Part shown: piece after piece, positions 10,230 through 22,935 of the stretch
How the letters are laid out: each line of letters begins with the position of its first letter
Position numbering within the stretch: the stretch's first letter is position 1
DNA from: Podocnemis expansa
Lineage: Eukaryota > Chordata > Testudines > Podocnemididae
Reading direction: 5' to 3'
Length of the DNA: 64,000 nt
Assembly (NCBI GenBank): GCA_007922195.1
Contig: ML682029.1
Span: 3,713,293-3,777,292 of the forward strand
Notes under the pieces: model-generated
Told to the model about the DNA's origin: nothing
Database searches by the model: none
Seen by the model: the letters and a program-made list of their open reading frames with translations, nothing else
Translations under genes and position numbers: made by a program

Positions 10230-11164
10230 TTAACATTAACAAGGAAAACAACAGAATGCCACTGGTCATCACCCACCAAGTCAGACCTTTACAGCTCATC
10301 ATCAAGTATCTATAGCCTATCCTCCAACATGATCCTTCACTCTCTCAAGCCTTGGAAGGTAGTCCTCTCCTTGCTTATAGACAGCCCCCCAGCCTTAAGC
10401 AGTTACTCACCAACAACTACACACCTAACAACAGAAACACTACAGCAGGCATGTAACCCTGCAACAAACCCCACTGCTGATTTGGCCCACATATCTACTC
10501 AAATGATACCGTTATAGGAAGTAACCAAACCCACCACTCCATCAGGGGCTCTTTTGCCTGCTCATCGATCAATGTGATCTAAGCCATCATGTGCCAGCAA
10601 TGCCCCTCCAACTGATACATTGGCCAAACTGGGCTGTCTCTGCACAAAAGAATAAATGGACACAAATCACGTATCAAGAAGGGTAACACTCAAAAACCAA
10701 TAGGGGAACACTTCAACCTCCCTGCACATTCTGTGAAAGACGACAGTTACAGTGCTTCAACAGAAAAACTTCATATCAAGAGTCCAAACGGAAACTGCTG
10801 TCAGAATTCATATGCAAATCTGACACCATTAAATTGTCTGAATAGAGATTTGGGCTGTCTCTCATTAGAAAAGGTGATTTCCCCTCTTTTAACCTTCCCA
10901 TCTTCATATCTGTTGTTCCACATTTTTTTAATCAAAACAACTTGCTTGATTTGCTCAGAAAGTCTGAACTGACCTTGTGACTTTCCTTTCCCAGCATTTA
11001 TATATTCCCTTACACGATGTAGTTTCCATTTTATGCATCTGATGAAGTAGGATTTTACCCACAAAAGCTCATGTGATAAATAGATTTGTTAGTCTTTAAA
11101 AGTGCTACCAGACTCTGTTTGTTTTGCTGAACTAGACTATCACGGCTACCCCTTTGGAACCTGT
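10230..11164 (+). mobile_element. Penelope-like element copy with 14-bp target duplication
   Basis: This is a 5'-truncated copy bounded by CACATTAACTAACT on both sides (10216-10229 and 11165-11178). It starts in the segment between RT and endonuclease, shared with the 42-kb copy (AACAAGGAAAACAA...). The endonuclease remnant reads AIMCQQCPS, YIGQTGLSLHKRINGHKS, then PIGEHFNLPAHSVK. After this come several frame breaks and the tail (CCCACAAAAGCTCATGTG, TTTGTTAGTCTTTAAA, CACGGCTACCCC). YIGQT is the GIY-YIG core of Penelope enzymes. Confidence 0.86.
10580..10830 (+). pseudogene. Penelope-type GIY-YIG endonuclease remnant
   Basis: Visible motifs are CQQCPS (Cys-x2-Cys), YIGQT, the arginine/histidine stretch HKRINGHKS, and HFNLPAHS. 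The catalytic-Glu end is lost in a frameshifted part around 10780-10830. In active elements this domain nicks the target DNA and is followed by reverse transcription by the upstream RT. Confidence 0.75.
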
Positions 11165-11178
11165 CACATTAACTAACT
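11165..11178. repeat. 14-bp target-site duplication (right)
   Basis: CACATTAACTAACT is repeated exactly at 10216-10229. Confidence 0.8.
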
Positions 11179-13890
11179 AACAAAGTGTTAAACATCGCTC
11201 AGCGTTCAGGTGTAGAAAGAACTTTTGTCTTTGAAGTCATGCTTGTTTTAAACATGGCAGTCGTTGTTTACAATTAAACCATGATTCTTCTCCACGTCTG
11301 AGATATTCTAGGATACAACAGAAAGGGGTAACTGCAGGGAGCTGGCTGTGATTCTTTGATCCACAGCCCCAGTATAAATTAAAGCAAAAATAATCCTTCT
11401 TTAGTTTATGCTGCTCATATAAGATTCCTTTCAGCAGCAAAAATTTGGCTCCCACAGACTCCTGACATGATGGTTTCCTTGCCTCTTACTGCAGGGATAG
11501 GGGATCGGTTGGCGTAAACAACAGCTACACCACGACTGCTATCTCTACACCGGCTGAGACTCCCTCTACACAAAAGGAATTTTCTGCTGAAAATCTTCAG
11601 CTACTCCGAGGCCACCACGCACACCTAGCATAACGCAACCTTAGCAGGCCAGAGAATCCAGTCTTGAGGTTTTAAACCATGTGTTAATTAGCATGTGCTG
11701 CAGCAATACTTTTCTAGTGTAGACAAACTCAGTTAAGAGCAAGCCAAAAGAAAGCTAACAGTTATCCTGTGGTGAAATTATCACATATGGGTTTGGCATC
11801 ATGACATGATGATAAATAAGACTCCACACCTAAATTTATCTGATAATTCTCTGTGACTCTCATCACATGTTTGGCTCTTCAGATGACAAAGGATGACTAT
11901 GATGGTCACATTGCCCTGCTGAATTTATCCACCTGCAGACTGTTTTGAATTCTTCTCCTTTGGTACTCCAGCTAAGCCCAGACCTGGACTGCTTGCTTGT
12001 TTTGCTGAACCAGACTAACACGGCTACCCCTTTGGCATTTCAGACAGAGATTTCACAGAGCCTGTACTTAGTACAGATGCAGTTCTCCAGTTCTTCCTGA
12101 TTTTTGTAGAGATTACAGGCCTGGTTCTGCACTGCCTTGTACCTTGTGTAATGATTGACATTTGTAGAACATTGGTGGAATGTGTTTTACACTCACAATA
12201 TGCAAGGGCCAGGAAGAGCATGGTTCTTTTCCTGGTCAGCAAGCCTTGCCTTTCATTCTGCTCCTGAATTGCCAATGCTAGTCATTTTATGCTCTCTCGT
12301 TTTTCAACTCTACTCACAGGAAACATGGAATGAGGTTGTGGAAGTCATACCACATGCTTCTGTTGCCAAAGGGACATTAACAGTTTAGACAGCATTTTAT
12401 TTTAAAATCATAAGACAAACTTACAGCACGTTAATATTAAAAATGAGCTGAGCCATTTTTGTGTTACTGATGGACATGTCCTTTGATCCTACAGAACTTC
12501 ATCTTATTCATGAAAAAATATATTTGGCACTTATAAGACATAGTAAATAACCTGGAAGATATTACCAGCAATGAACAAGGAAACTAATAAAGAAACACTT
12601 CTAGCCACTGAAGAAACCTGAGTTAAATTATAGCCACCTTCACAGTAAAACACTTCTCTTCCTGGCTTGACAAAATGTAAGCAGTCACAATAAAAAACGA
12701 TGAAAGAAAGCAAGAGAGACATAAATCTCTGTGATGCAGTTGATGGCAGAGAGATGTGGAAGGGAGAGAAATGTGGGCTTCTGTCTCAGGTTAAGGTAAT
12801 ATACATTCTGATTAAATAAACCTAAAATGAATTGACACTGTGACACTTATTTAACTCTGCATGGCCTGAGATGTGGGATTTTGCTTAAGATGCCTGAAAG
12901 ATGGGAAGGCTTCCCATCTACGTAGCCTATTTTACAATTGTACTTTTCTCCCCACTAAAAGGTCTTGGATAGCAGTGATTTTTTTTTTTCTGTTTCTCTG
13001 CTTCATCAGTTTCAGGTGTAGGTTGCTAGAAATATAGAAATAATAGCAATAATTGTTCAGCAAGCCACACCTGCCATGCCATCATTCTTCATTATGATAT
13101 CACAGCCCTGGAATGGAACATATTTTTAAGTTCCCTTTTTTCATCTTTCCCCCGCCTGTGTCACTGAAAAAGCACATTAGAAATTTCTGTTTCATAGCAT
13201 CAACTCTACCACCGCCTGCAGAGTGAATTAAAGTCTGCCTTTAATGAATCAATTTAAAAAATGAAGCTTAGACTGCACAAAGTTGTTTGAAATTTAAGGA
13301 AATCATTGAATCTCTATGTTGAAAAAGGAAAAAAAAAAGCAGCAAAGAAAGATATCTGAATTCAATGTCTGGTGGCAAGTGGCAACCATGCCATGCCTCA
13401 ACTGCAGAGTGAATGAGAGTTTTGTCGTTGACTTCAGTGGGAGCAGGATGAGGTGCATAAATAGTTCTAGATGGCCTGTGAGACTACTACTTTGCCTCCA
13501 CTGTAGCAAGTCCATTATTTATCTTGAACTGGATAGTTTCCATGCCTTCGTCTAAAAGCACGTAGAGCCTGATTCTCATCCTACTTAAACAACATAACTC
13601 AGGGCTTGGAGTAGCTCCGTCAGAATCAATGAAGTTATTCTAGATTTCTTGTGTGAAAAGAGAAGGCTCCAAGTTTCCAATCCCGTCTTCTCCTCAGTTG
13701 ATGATACTCAAACAATTTTCTTTCAGCTGTCTTTGGTACCTTTGATTGTGGGCACACCACTACTGGGAAAATATTGACAAATTGGAAAGACTTCAGAGAA
13801 GAGTGGTAAAAATTATTTGGAGACTGGGAGGACTGATTAGCTTATAGGTTTATATTCTATAATGTTAAAATTAGATCATTTTCCACTTAC
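11179..13890. other. Putative LRGUK intron, 3' side
   Basis: This is the sequence downstream of the last recognised LRGUK exon. A tip of a Penelope-like tail lies at 11997-12037 (CCAGACTAACACGGCTACCCC). Nothing else is recognised, and no exon matching the expected LRGUK continuation was found. Confidence 0.55.
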
Positions 13891-14048
13891 CACAGGTGTT
13901 TTTTGTGCAGCAAGTTTGGCTGAGATCCTAGCAGAGTAGTTTTTGGCTGAAGAGCTCAAAAATTCATTGATATCAGAAGGCTGGGCCATTCTGACAGCCT
14001 CTCCACTGGTTAAAGCTTTGGAATCGCCAAAAGACAATGAGCTAGAAT
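13891..14048 (-). CDS. LRGUK: LRGUK exon: C-terminal tail
   Basis: The exon has two bases plus 52 codons, from a split Asp codon followed by SSSLSFGDSKALTSG to AKLAAQKTPV, with a GTAAGT donor. The part NYSARISAKLAAQKTP resembles the LRGUK tail segment NYxxxxxAKLxAxKTP. The acceptor (CTAATAG) has a weak pyrimidine tract, and the first half is poorly conserved, so the 5' border is less certain than the 3' border. The exon that should follow is not recognised between 1 and 13890. Confidence 0.88.
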
Positions 14049-16851
14049 CTATTAGAGAACAGGTATTGTTATTAATGCAGCAAAACTCTTAATGTGAACT
14101 CTGCTTATAACAAGTTAAAATCCTGTTTAAGAAACTCAATGCTTGCAGTTGCAGAATAACCAAGTACATTTTGACACTGTTCTGGGTTGGCAAATGGTAC
14201 AAATGAAAGTAAAAAAAATAATAAGAAGTGTAGTGCTAAGAAAGATCCCAGAGAATACAATAGAGCTACTTTAGCACTTTTTGTGATTTGTAAAGCACTT
14301 TACAAACATTAACCAATTTAGCCTCAAAATAGCTAGGGAAGAGTAGGAGACCCCAAAAATATCAGGACAGAAACCATCAAGGGGCACTAATGGAATATGG
14401 CACATTGCTTTTCTTAATTTTATTTTCCTAAGATAGCTATTAAACGTTATTACCACTACTAAGCTGCTTAGAGGATATGTTTGCCCTGCCTCACAGCTGG
14501 GAAATTTGAATCACTTGCCATCCCTTCTGCTACAATAATTTTTGCGCCTAAACTTTTGTGCACACATGTCAGTCATGACTGCAGAGGTGAACACTTGCAC
14601 GTCTACCTGATTTACAGGTAGTCAGAAATGCAACTAAATCAGATAGCTGGAGATGCAGCTAATTCACTTTTTTTCAATCAAACTTTGAGGGTAGAAAACT
14701 ATAGCCACAAATAGGGAGACTGAGCTTCAGTTTAACTAGCAAACAAGCCTTAATACCAATTTGAAATACAAAGGCAATTCTTATAGATATTTAAGTCATG
14801 GTAGTGTTTGGAGAAAGACCCCATTGCAGCAGGTGCTGTACCAAAGTAACACTCTCAAAGCATCTACAATTTAAAGAAATGGGCAATACATGAAGGCTGA
14901 AAGAGAGGAAGACAGATCAATGGAGTCTTACACACATATATTCATATTTTATATACATTTGGTTTGGTAGTTCTGTGATAACGAAATACCAGCTTTCCCC
15001 AAATGCCCCTCAGCCTTGTCATCACAAGTCACTGATGTGGAGATAATGGAATTTCCATGGATTAGAACAGGGGAGTTATGGCTCTTGAGCTCTGTTCCAG
15101 GTGCTGCCGATGATTTATCGAGTCACAGAGCCTGATTTTCAGAGGTGTTCAGTATCCACCAGTTCCATCAACTTCAGTGGGAATTTTGGGTGTTCAGCAC
15201 CACTGATAATTAGCCTTTATGTCCCCATCTGTAAAACGGTGTGACATAAATTGTGATCCAGAGCATTGTGAGTTCTAATTAGTAGTTGTAAAGCACTGAA
15301 ATCCTTGGATGAAAGCTGATATGTAGGCACAAAGCACTATCATTGTATGTGTACAATAAACTTTTCTATAAAAAGTGTTTCTAAAGAAGAGCTTATTGAT
15401 TTTCTCCAAGTGTCTTTACTCTGTGCATGAAAAATAACTCACACTGCACTTCATTAAAAAAAGGATTAACGGCCTATCATAGTATCACAGAACCAATCTT
15501 CTTCTCTCTTACTAAAAATGTCCATATTACAGTCAACTTTGAAGCAAATTCTTTAAAATAAATTATTTCTCAACATCCATAAAAAGAGATACTCTCTCCA
15601 GATATGAGATAGCTACATTTATTTAAACACCTATAAATGAAGCTCTATGCAAACATAACAATGCACAGTACATTTTAAAGTTACTTTATGGAGAGAAAAT
15701 TACCAAAACCCAGTCTATTAATAAACTTTCTGTGGCTAGCAACAAAATACAAATGGACAGAACTCTTGACCATTAAAGAATATTAAGATGCCATTAAAGG
15801 AACGTCGGATCCTTTAGAGAGAACATATCATAATTTGATAAGTGTCTCTTCTGTCCATAATCCTTCCACTTTGTTCTTTTTCCTGTGCTAGAAGAGCCAT
15901 ATTGTTTTAGCAGAAAATAGCTAAGAAAAAGATTACAAGAACATTATACAAGAAATACAGTAACCTGCTTTTGCAAAACCCAGTCAGTCCCACAAGCCTT
16001 CCCTACCCTTTAGCAAATGTGGGCATTTCTAGAAGTGAAAATTAAGACAGCCGACATTCAGACTAAATTTACTGGTTTCTTTTGAAAGCTGCCCATCACA
16101 GGAATATCTAAGTGTTACAATCCCTGTTGAGACTGTTCATTCTCCACAAAGTAAACAACATTTATTACTTCTTTCAGGATATGAAATCACTTGAAAAAGT
16201 GGTGAATTTTACACTGAACATTTTTGTGCCCATTTTACGCTCTCTTCAAATATTTCTATCTGCAGCCTTCTGAGTAATGAACTATTAGCTCCTCTTCTGT
16301 TTAGGAAACCCATCACCCAGCTTCAGCAATGGATCAAAACAGCCTAGAATTGTGGAACCCCTTGGAAAGAAGTGCTCACATAAACAAGTTCCTTGTCTCC
16401 TTTGTTACGCAACACCCTGTCAAGAAACTGTCTCGTCTTCCCCTCCTCTTCCCCACTGATGATTCTAGAAGATATAGGAGAGTGTAGTCCAAACAGAGGA
16501 GAGAGAATGGATTCTGGGGTGAGAATGAAGGCTGGATTTCTTTAATAACTTGACTGGAGTTAGGGAGAAGCATGTCTCACCATTAAGAGCCTTCACTAGA
16601 CCTAGCTTTGATGTTGCCTCTAACTCTCCTCCCATCCATACACAAAACCCACAGATCTGAATGCAGTGGTGCTTTACACCTGAGCTAGCTGACCAGCTGG
16701 GGTTATGGGTTATAGCCTGAGTTCTGTTTTCTCTCAGGCTGATAACCCACCACCCTACCTTCTTTGCAGTAAGAATGCAGGCTAAATCACCTGAGGGCTG
16801 ATAGTCCTCCAGTCCCTTCCCACAAGTTCCCGGTGCATCCAGAATGACAGG
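14049..16851. other. LRGUK intron
   Basis: AT-rich intron DNA. A weak MIR-like or similar ancient fragment near 14270-14345 (TAAAGCACTTTACAAACATTAA) is the only hint of a repeat. Otherwise nothing is recognised. Confidence 0.5.
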
Positions 16852-17158
16852 CCCATCGTAGTAACCTTGGGGAGGAAGAGGTTAACACCATACAGAGGGT
16901 CCTAGAGAAGTCCCAGGAGAGCCAACAGAAACAAAGTGCAGGTTTTTGAATGGGAGCAGCAGCCCTGCCTGCTTCCTGTTTGGTGGCAGCAGAGCTCCTG
17001 AAAGGATCAGGAGGAAGTCAGGGAGATAGGCCTGAAGGATCCGGTGACATCCATGCCTATGATAGGCTCAAGTCTGTAACTGACCATTCATGAAAAGAAC
17101 AGGGAATGTTTAGCTAGATGTGGTCAGGGTATTTCTTTCTTTTGGTTCTTTTTTGGCT
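16852..17158 (-). repeat. Unnamed repeat family A, inverted partial copy
   Basis: This is the reverse complement of the right-hand part of the copy at 17160-17930. Matched blocks include CTGCCACCAAACAGGA (as its complement), CATCTAGCTAA and CAGACTTGAGCC. It abuts that copy, making an inverted repeat with arms of about 300 bp and a loop of about 470 bp. Confidence 0.75.
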
Positions 17159-17159
17159 A

Positions 17160-17930
17160 TTTCCCCACTCTGGCACTGTGAATGCAGAAGGTGAGGGCCT
17201 GCAAAAGGCCTTAAAACCCCTGGCCCTAAAGCCTTGTCTGAACTCTCCAAGGCTACCAATTTCCTGACCTTGGAGTGGTACTGCTGCCACCACTCAAATG
17301 CAAAAACGTCTTGAAAACCCAGGAAGGCACACTTGGGAATTCCTTCCTATGAGGTTCCCTCGGTTGCTCTTCCTCCTCCTCCTTCAGAAAAGTGACTGAA
17401 CCACAGCTGTGATACCAGCTGGAAATGGGACAGAAGCCCCTTTATGAGTTGGCCATCCAGTCTGAGGCACATGCACACAAAACTCTTCTCTTTTAGGACA
17501 CAGAATCAGAGCTTATTTTAAATGGGTAAATTCTTTAATTAAGAACACCTAAGAAACATAGAGAATTGCTTCTCTGTAATTTAAGACAGTTACAGGATAA
17601 TGGGAGGGGGTACATGGGCTCAGCAAAGAGGAATCCAAAAAAGAAGCAAAACAAAGAAATAAGCTGACCGCATCTAGCTAATCATTTCATGCCTGGTCAG
17701 CTACAGACTTGAGCCTAATTTAGGCACGGATGTTGCTGGATCCTTCAGACCTGTCTCCTTGGCCTCCTTCTGATCATTCCAGGAGCTCTGCTGCCACCAA
17801 ACAGGAGAACAGGCAGGACTGCTGCTCCAATTCAAAAGCCTGTACTCTCCTTCTACTGCTCTTCTGGGACTTCTCACTGGATGGTGTTAACCACTTCTTC
17901 CCCAAGGTTACTACATCAGTTCTCCCAAGA
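17160..17930 (+). repeat. Unnamed repeat family A, full copy 1
   Basis: It starts CCCCACTCTGGCACTGTGAA and ends around GGTGTTAACCACTTCTTCCCC. It aligns along its length with 26645-27420. There is no coding frame and no TG...CA LTR borders that I can establish. It may be a solo LTR of a gypsy-type or endogenous element, but this is not shown. Confidence 0.75.
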
Positions 17931-18645
17931 TTCCCTGGGAAAGACTCCCCAAGAGGTTCCATTTACTGCAGCACAAAGAATCTTGAGATATGCCCCCAAA
18001 GCCCTGGTGACACTCATAAAGCAGCACAGCATCAATAAGGACAAAGTAACTGATACGACTTTGCAGTGTGGTTGCACCCGGGGTAGGCAAACTCAGATAC
18101 CAATCAAACAGGCTAACTTTGCAGTAAATAATTATTGCTAAAAGGAGATGTGGTTATTGGCCAATGGCAAGAGGAACAGTGGTCTGGAGAGACCTACTTC
18201 ATATCTCTGATCACCATGACGGAGGTGATAAAGCAAGGTTCAGTCTCCTTTTTCTTATTCGTCCGCTTGGCCCAAAGATGTCAGCCAAGGAGACATCTTT
18301 TGCATTGTGAATATTGCTTAAAACCTTCCCTGATGAGTGAATGTCTGTCAGCTAGAGAGAAACTTGCCCACACCTTAGACTGTGTACTCCTCCCAACATC
18401 ATTCTCCCACATCGGTTGCCATATAAAGTAACTGAAAGGCACAGGGTCACAAACTCAGTTCTTAGGATAGGGTCTGTCAGGAAGACATATTACTCAGTAG
18501 GAGCCATGAAGTTTTCACAGACACAGTAATCATGGAGGCCAGCTCTCTCACAGATAGGACATGAAGGTTTTTAATTGACAAGTAATTAGTAATACTCTCT
18601 TAATAAAGTTAGTGTTAGCTCCTGACTGGCACAGTTGGAAAGTAC
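17931..18645. other. LRGUK intron
   Basis: Nothing is recognised beyond the end of repeat family A. Confidence 0.5.
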
Positions 18646-18759
18646 CTGTAGCTGCTTTGTCATCCACCACCCGGCTGCTGTCCAAGTCCGAAAGCTGTAT
18701 CATACCTAGATATTCCTTTATTAGAAGACTCAACTTCGTGTATGCTTCATCACAATCAT
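18646..18759 (-). CDS. LRGUK: LRGUK exon: end of the kinase domain
   Basis: The exon has two bases of a split Asp codon, 37 codons and one trailing base. It begins DDCDEAYTKLSLLIKEYLG, the final GUK helix (YxxLxxLIxEYLG), then runs into a less conserved serine/aspartate-rich stretch ending DDKAAT. The acceptor is CCTGTAG and the donor GTACTT, a slightly weak but legal donor. Confidence 0.93.
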
Positions 18760-19239
18760 CTACAGGAAACAGAAGCACATTTCAAGGAGTAAAGGAAAGG
18801 TCATGTGATAAAAGAACAGCCAAGCATCAGCATTCAGTTACAGAATCAGAGAAGTCAGAGATGAAAATAAACTAGGAAAAATCCCCAAATCTCACCACTC
18901 ACAACCCTCCCTCATAATTAGCCCTCACTCTCCAAACAAAAGGGAGAAAGCAATTGTTTCACAGGATACCCGAAAGATCAACATTTAACTTTTTATGTCA
19001 AGGAGGCAATCAAGTTTCAAAGTAGAAGGGTCCTCATAGGGAAGGCCCTTGCAACAACCTCTTTTTATGCCCATGCTGATCTCAACAGGGTGAGTACAGC
19101 ACAGGGGGTAAAAGGCAGCCACACTCCAGACCAAGCAGCGTCTAAGAGGACAGAAATCACAACTGAACTCAACTCAGAAACCAAATGACAGTTATGCCCA
19201 GGTCCTCCAAAGTCCTAACTCTGCTCGTTATTGGCTGCC
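18760..19239. other. LRGUK intron
   Basis: No feature is recognised. The stretch ends at the start of a CR1 fragment. Confidence 0.5.
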
Positions 19240-19600
19240 AACTACATATTGAGCCACTGGTATCTGTTGAGCCTGATGACCTAGCCAGCTTTCTATCCAT
19301 CTTATAGTCCATTCATCCAATCCATACTTCTTTAACTTGGTGGCAAAAATACCGTGGGAGTCCATATCAAAAGCCTGCTGAAGTCAGGATATGTCAAGTC
19401 CACCACTTTGCCCACATCCACATCTCATCATAGAAGGCAATCAGGTTTGTCAGGTATGACTTGCCCTTGGTGAATCCATGCTGACTGCTGCTGATCACCT
19501 TCCTCTCCTGCAAGTGCCTCAAGTGCCTCTGGCAGATTCAAAACTGCTACTTTGAACATCAATTTGCCTTCCCTAGTTTTTATTTTAGAGATGATTTTAT
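19240..19600 (-). mobile_element. CR1 LINE fragment (RT region)
   Basis: On the minus strand this is an old piece of CR1 ORF2. The plus-strand text is the familiar complementary form with AGAAGGCAATCAGGTTTGTCAG, GACTTGCCCTTGGTGAATCC and ATCACCTTCCTCTCCTGCAA. The frame is broken. It lies within the intron just upstream (in transcription) of the 18.7-kb exon. Confidence 0.75.
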
Positions 19601-19676
19601 CTGCATGGCAATTTTGGTGCCTTCATTGCCATTGTTCTGGGTAATCAGATTCTTGGTACAAAAGAGATTAACTCAC

Positions 19677-19878
19677 CTGTGTTGATGACTGCATCAAAGA
19701 ATCCAGGAAAATCCTGATTTATTTTGATATACATATCCACTCTGGAGACTGCAAATTCAATCTCTGGCCTGCTAAACAGCCCCTTCCTCCGCAGATGTCC
19801 CTCATATTTTTCTTTGTTCATTGGTACTAACAGGATGTATCGCGGTTCAAAGTAAGTATTTTTCAAACTTTGTACACC
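19677..19878 (-). CDS. LRGUK: LRGUK exon: kinase domain, lid and C-terminal helices
   Basis: The exon is 67 codons plus one base. It encodes GVQSLKNTYFEPRYILLVPM, then a lid-like segment with LRRKGLFSRPEIEFAVSRV, and ends FFDAVINT. The downstream Arg pair (LRR and SR) lies where guanylate kinases place ATP-contacting arginines. The donor is GTGAGT. This was the first exon that identified the gene as LRGUK rather than another GUK protein. Confidence 0.96.
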
Positions 19879-21615
19879 CTTTAAGATAAGACAGAAAGAA
19901 CTTGATGATGTTTTATTCCTGAAATTCAGTGGCTATTTAATGAAGTTCTCTATTCGTGATGAACCTTTTCTTATTACAAACCATCATATTTTGTAATGTT
20001 GGTAAATTAAATCTCTTGCCTTCAAGATCTGGCATGAAATTCGGCTTGAAGTTAGTGAGCACAAAGCCAGGAAACTTAAAGCTCATTGGTGATTTAAAGA
20101 ATCCTGCTTTCTTATATTTGTTTGTTAACTGTTTCTCATGTTACATCCTCTCCTTTCTCGACCTTATTTTGCGCATCAGAAGTCATATCTCTGTTCCTCT
20201 TACAACCATTTTTTGGCCACTGTACACCCCACATGTAACTTGTACCACCACTCAATTTGGCCCTTGCATTTGTACAATGAACATCACCAGAATCTTCTTC
20301 TCGATCAGAACATCTTTCCAACTGAGGCAGAACAGTCTCACCCAGTGAAAGGCTCGACCCTAAATCCCAGTTGTTTGTGATGGTAAGTGAACTGATTTTG
20401 AATTTTTGACAGCATGCCTTGTACCAAATCATGATATTCGGAGACAATGGGAAGTCTACATCATGACTAAACATACCTGAACTGCAAGCATAAATTAAAA
20501 ATACAGTATGTGACATTTATACATGATCCAAAAAGCACTTGACAAAGATTAACTGGCTTCCGTGTATGTGGCTGCGTAGTGGTGAGGGCAGAAAGGCTAT
20601 TATGTACAGATGGACCAGACAAAACTGCAGCCCTGAGCTCTGGTAGCATATGGGCTGCTCCTTCTGACTTTCCCCACAACTCTCTGGCAAAGGAGAGAAG
20701 ACAGAGCCATACAACTCCATCGCATCCAGTCTAAGGCTGGCTTAAATAGCATAGATAAGTCCTAAGTAATTCAGTCTCCCAATCTTATAAACACACACAT
20801 GCTTAACTTTAAGCATGAGAACAGTCCCATTGACTTCAAGGAGGATGTTCAAGCACAAAAGTGTTTGTAGGATGAGTGTCTTACACGCCTGCACTTAGGG
20901 CAGCTCTACACTACAAAATGCTGAGCTGCTGCAGTGCTTTTGCTGAAAATACTCTAAACTGACAGAGAGCTCTTTCCCATCGGCTTCATAACTCCCCATC
21001 TGCAAAAGGTAGAGTTATTTGCAGCACCCAGCTGAAACACACTGCCTAGATGGGGAGGTAAGGTCCGTACAAATATGATGCTCAGGGGGCATGGCTTTTT
21101 CACATCCCTGAGCAATGTAGCCATACCAAAGTAAGTGTATAGTTCAGGTGCCACTTGCAGCTCAAACTTAGGCATCTATCTTCTTGAGAACTTGGCACAT
21201 ATCCTTCTGGTCATCTCCACCACTAGCATAGAGGTCTCCCTGTCTAATATGCTAGCTTTTGTGAATAACATTCTAAGGCCCCTATCTCTCCTTATTCATT
21301 GTGTGGGGAGCCTAGGCATGCACCTTGGACTTTATGTTCCTCTCATTTTCTAGGCTCCCAAAAGTTGGGTCTTTTGATGCTCAGCTTTGCAACATCTAAC
21401 TCCCTTTGTGCATCCAGGCCTAAGTAATATACCCAAAGCCACACAGGAATGTAGGACAGTACAGAATTAAACATGGATCTTCCAGGTCCTAGTTCAGCAC
21501 CTGACCACTGGATAATCCTTCCTCTCTGATTAAAGGAATTTGCATTGACAGTGGACAAATTTTCATGCTTTGTTTTCTGATGACGATCTAATGGTTAAGT
21601 AGTAGTAATACCTAC
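19879..21615. other. LRGUK intron
   Basis: Nothing is recognised in this 1.7-kb intron. Confidence 0.5.
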
Positions 21616-21729
21616 CTCTATTTCCAAATGAGTACAACTTGCGAGTCCCTCTCTGGCAATGGCTTCTACAGTGTCTCTTCCTAATCCATAGGAATGGCCG
21701 CTATATTTAAAGGTTACAATAAATTTCCC
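21616..21729 (-). CDS. LRGUK: LRGUK exon: kinase domain core
   Basis: The exon is 38 codons, phase 0 to phase 0, from GKFIVTFKYSGHSYGLGRDT to ASCTHLEIE, with an ATTTCAG acceptor and a GTAGGT donor. It aligns with the segment that reads FIExxxxxGxxYG in catalytic guanylate kinases. Here the GMP-contacting Glu position is Val or Thr (FIVTF). The YG(L/S) pair is kept. Confidence 0.95.
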
Positions 21730-22838
21730 CTGAAATTAAAAGTGATGTGTCACGATAATGGAAAGACTGGAATGAAAACTAGTCTCCCAAAGGAGAACAG
21801 AGAAAATAGTTAATCTGGACTTCCTTGGTTACCATTAGTGTACAACTCCACAAAGCCTAAATCATCAGAGATAACAAGGCCACCTGGGGTACAAAACATG
21901 CAGAGAACAGCAAAGAACAGGCCTCAAGGGTGCAGGCTTGTACATCGGCTTACTGAAAACAAGCAGCTGAGAGGTTACAGCTTTACACTGGTTACTCATT
22001 CATCCAGCAAAGAAGCACAAGATCTAAAGCAAGGGGCATCTTCCTTTGACAGTGCATCAAACTTGCAAGGATATGATATACTTAAAAAATAAATTTCAAC
22101 AATGAAACATGGCAAATAAAATTTGTGCACGGTAGTGTGTGTACAAAGATAGTCTTTGCAAATTAAACCAAACTGTCTTTAAGAGCTAAACTAAACATCA
22201 ACCTCAATGGCTTATGAATGCGCAGGCTCCTCAGCGTATGCAACTGCCAATAAAGTGCAGTATTGGCAAAATGGATTGTGCATATAGGTATGAACCAGAA
22301 GCAATAGCTGGAGAAATTCTGTCTATTAGCAGGAAGAGAGGGGAGTACAGTGCCCCCTGAGTCAATCTGCCATCCTTTAAATCCTGTGCTCCCCAAAGAC
22401 TTCTCAGAAGGTCAGGAGAGATGTCAGGACACTAGAAATAAGCCCCTTTGGGCTCTTTAGCACCACTGTCCTCCCCTTCCCACTACACACAAACACACAT
22501 GCATGCGCGCACGCACACACAGAGTATTCATGTCTGCAAACAACCAACTATTTATTTGCTTTACGATCATATCTACAGATTTTGACTGATCTATGTGCCC
22601 CATTGTAAAAGGGACTGTAACTATACACAGTAAAAGACAATTTAACCAGCCATTTGCACACATAAATATCTGATTTGCACATTCAGTTGTGCATACTGGA
22701 CACACACATCAGTCATGTAATTGTGTGCACAAAGGTCATGTTTTCAGCAATCAGACACTTAGAGACTTTTAAGTGTGATGACATGAACTCACTGTTACTA
22801 CAGGACTAAGCTTATCAATATTTTAGTTCAATTCTTAC
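21730..22838. other. LRGUK intron with a CA/CG-rich microsatellite
   Basis: A short (CA)n / (GCAC)n tract lies near 22487-22522. Nothing else is recognised. Confidence 0.55.
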
Positions 22839-22935
22839 CATGTTCACCATATTGTCAAACACCTCCTGAGAAACAAAGTAGTAATCAAGTCTGTTATCTT
22901 CTCCAAAGTAAGGTGCCCTCGTGGTGTGACAGGGG
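22839..22935 (-). CDS. LRGUK: LRGUK exon: GMP-binding region of the kinase domain
   Basis: The exon has one base plus 32 codons, from PCHTTRAPYFGEDNRLDYYF to VSQEVFDNMVNM, ending in phase 0 at GTAAGA. The motif TTRxPxxxE...DYxF is the nucleotide-monophosphate binding segment of guanylate kinases. The Arg of TTR, the Glu and the Tyr of DYYF are present. The second Arg of the canonical TTRxPR motif is replaced by Tyr. Confidence 0.95.

Noticed and set aside
17730..18431. Plus-strand frames of 86-102 codons
   Set aside because: The first overlaps repeat family A, which also occurs at 26.6 kb without a conserved frame; no domain seen.
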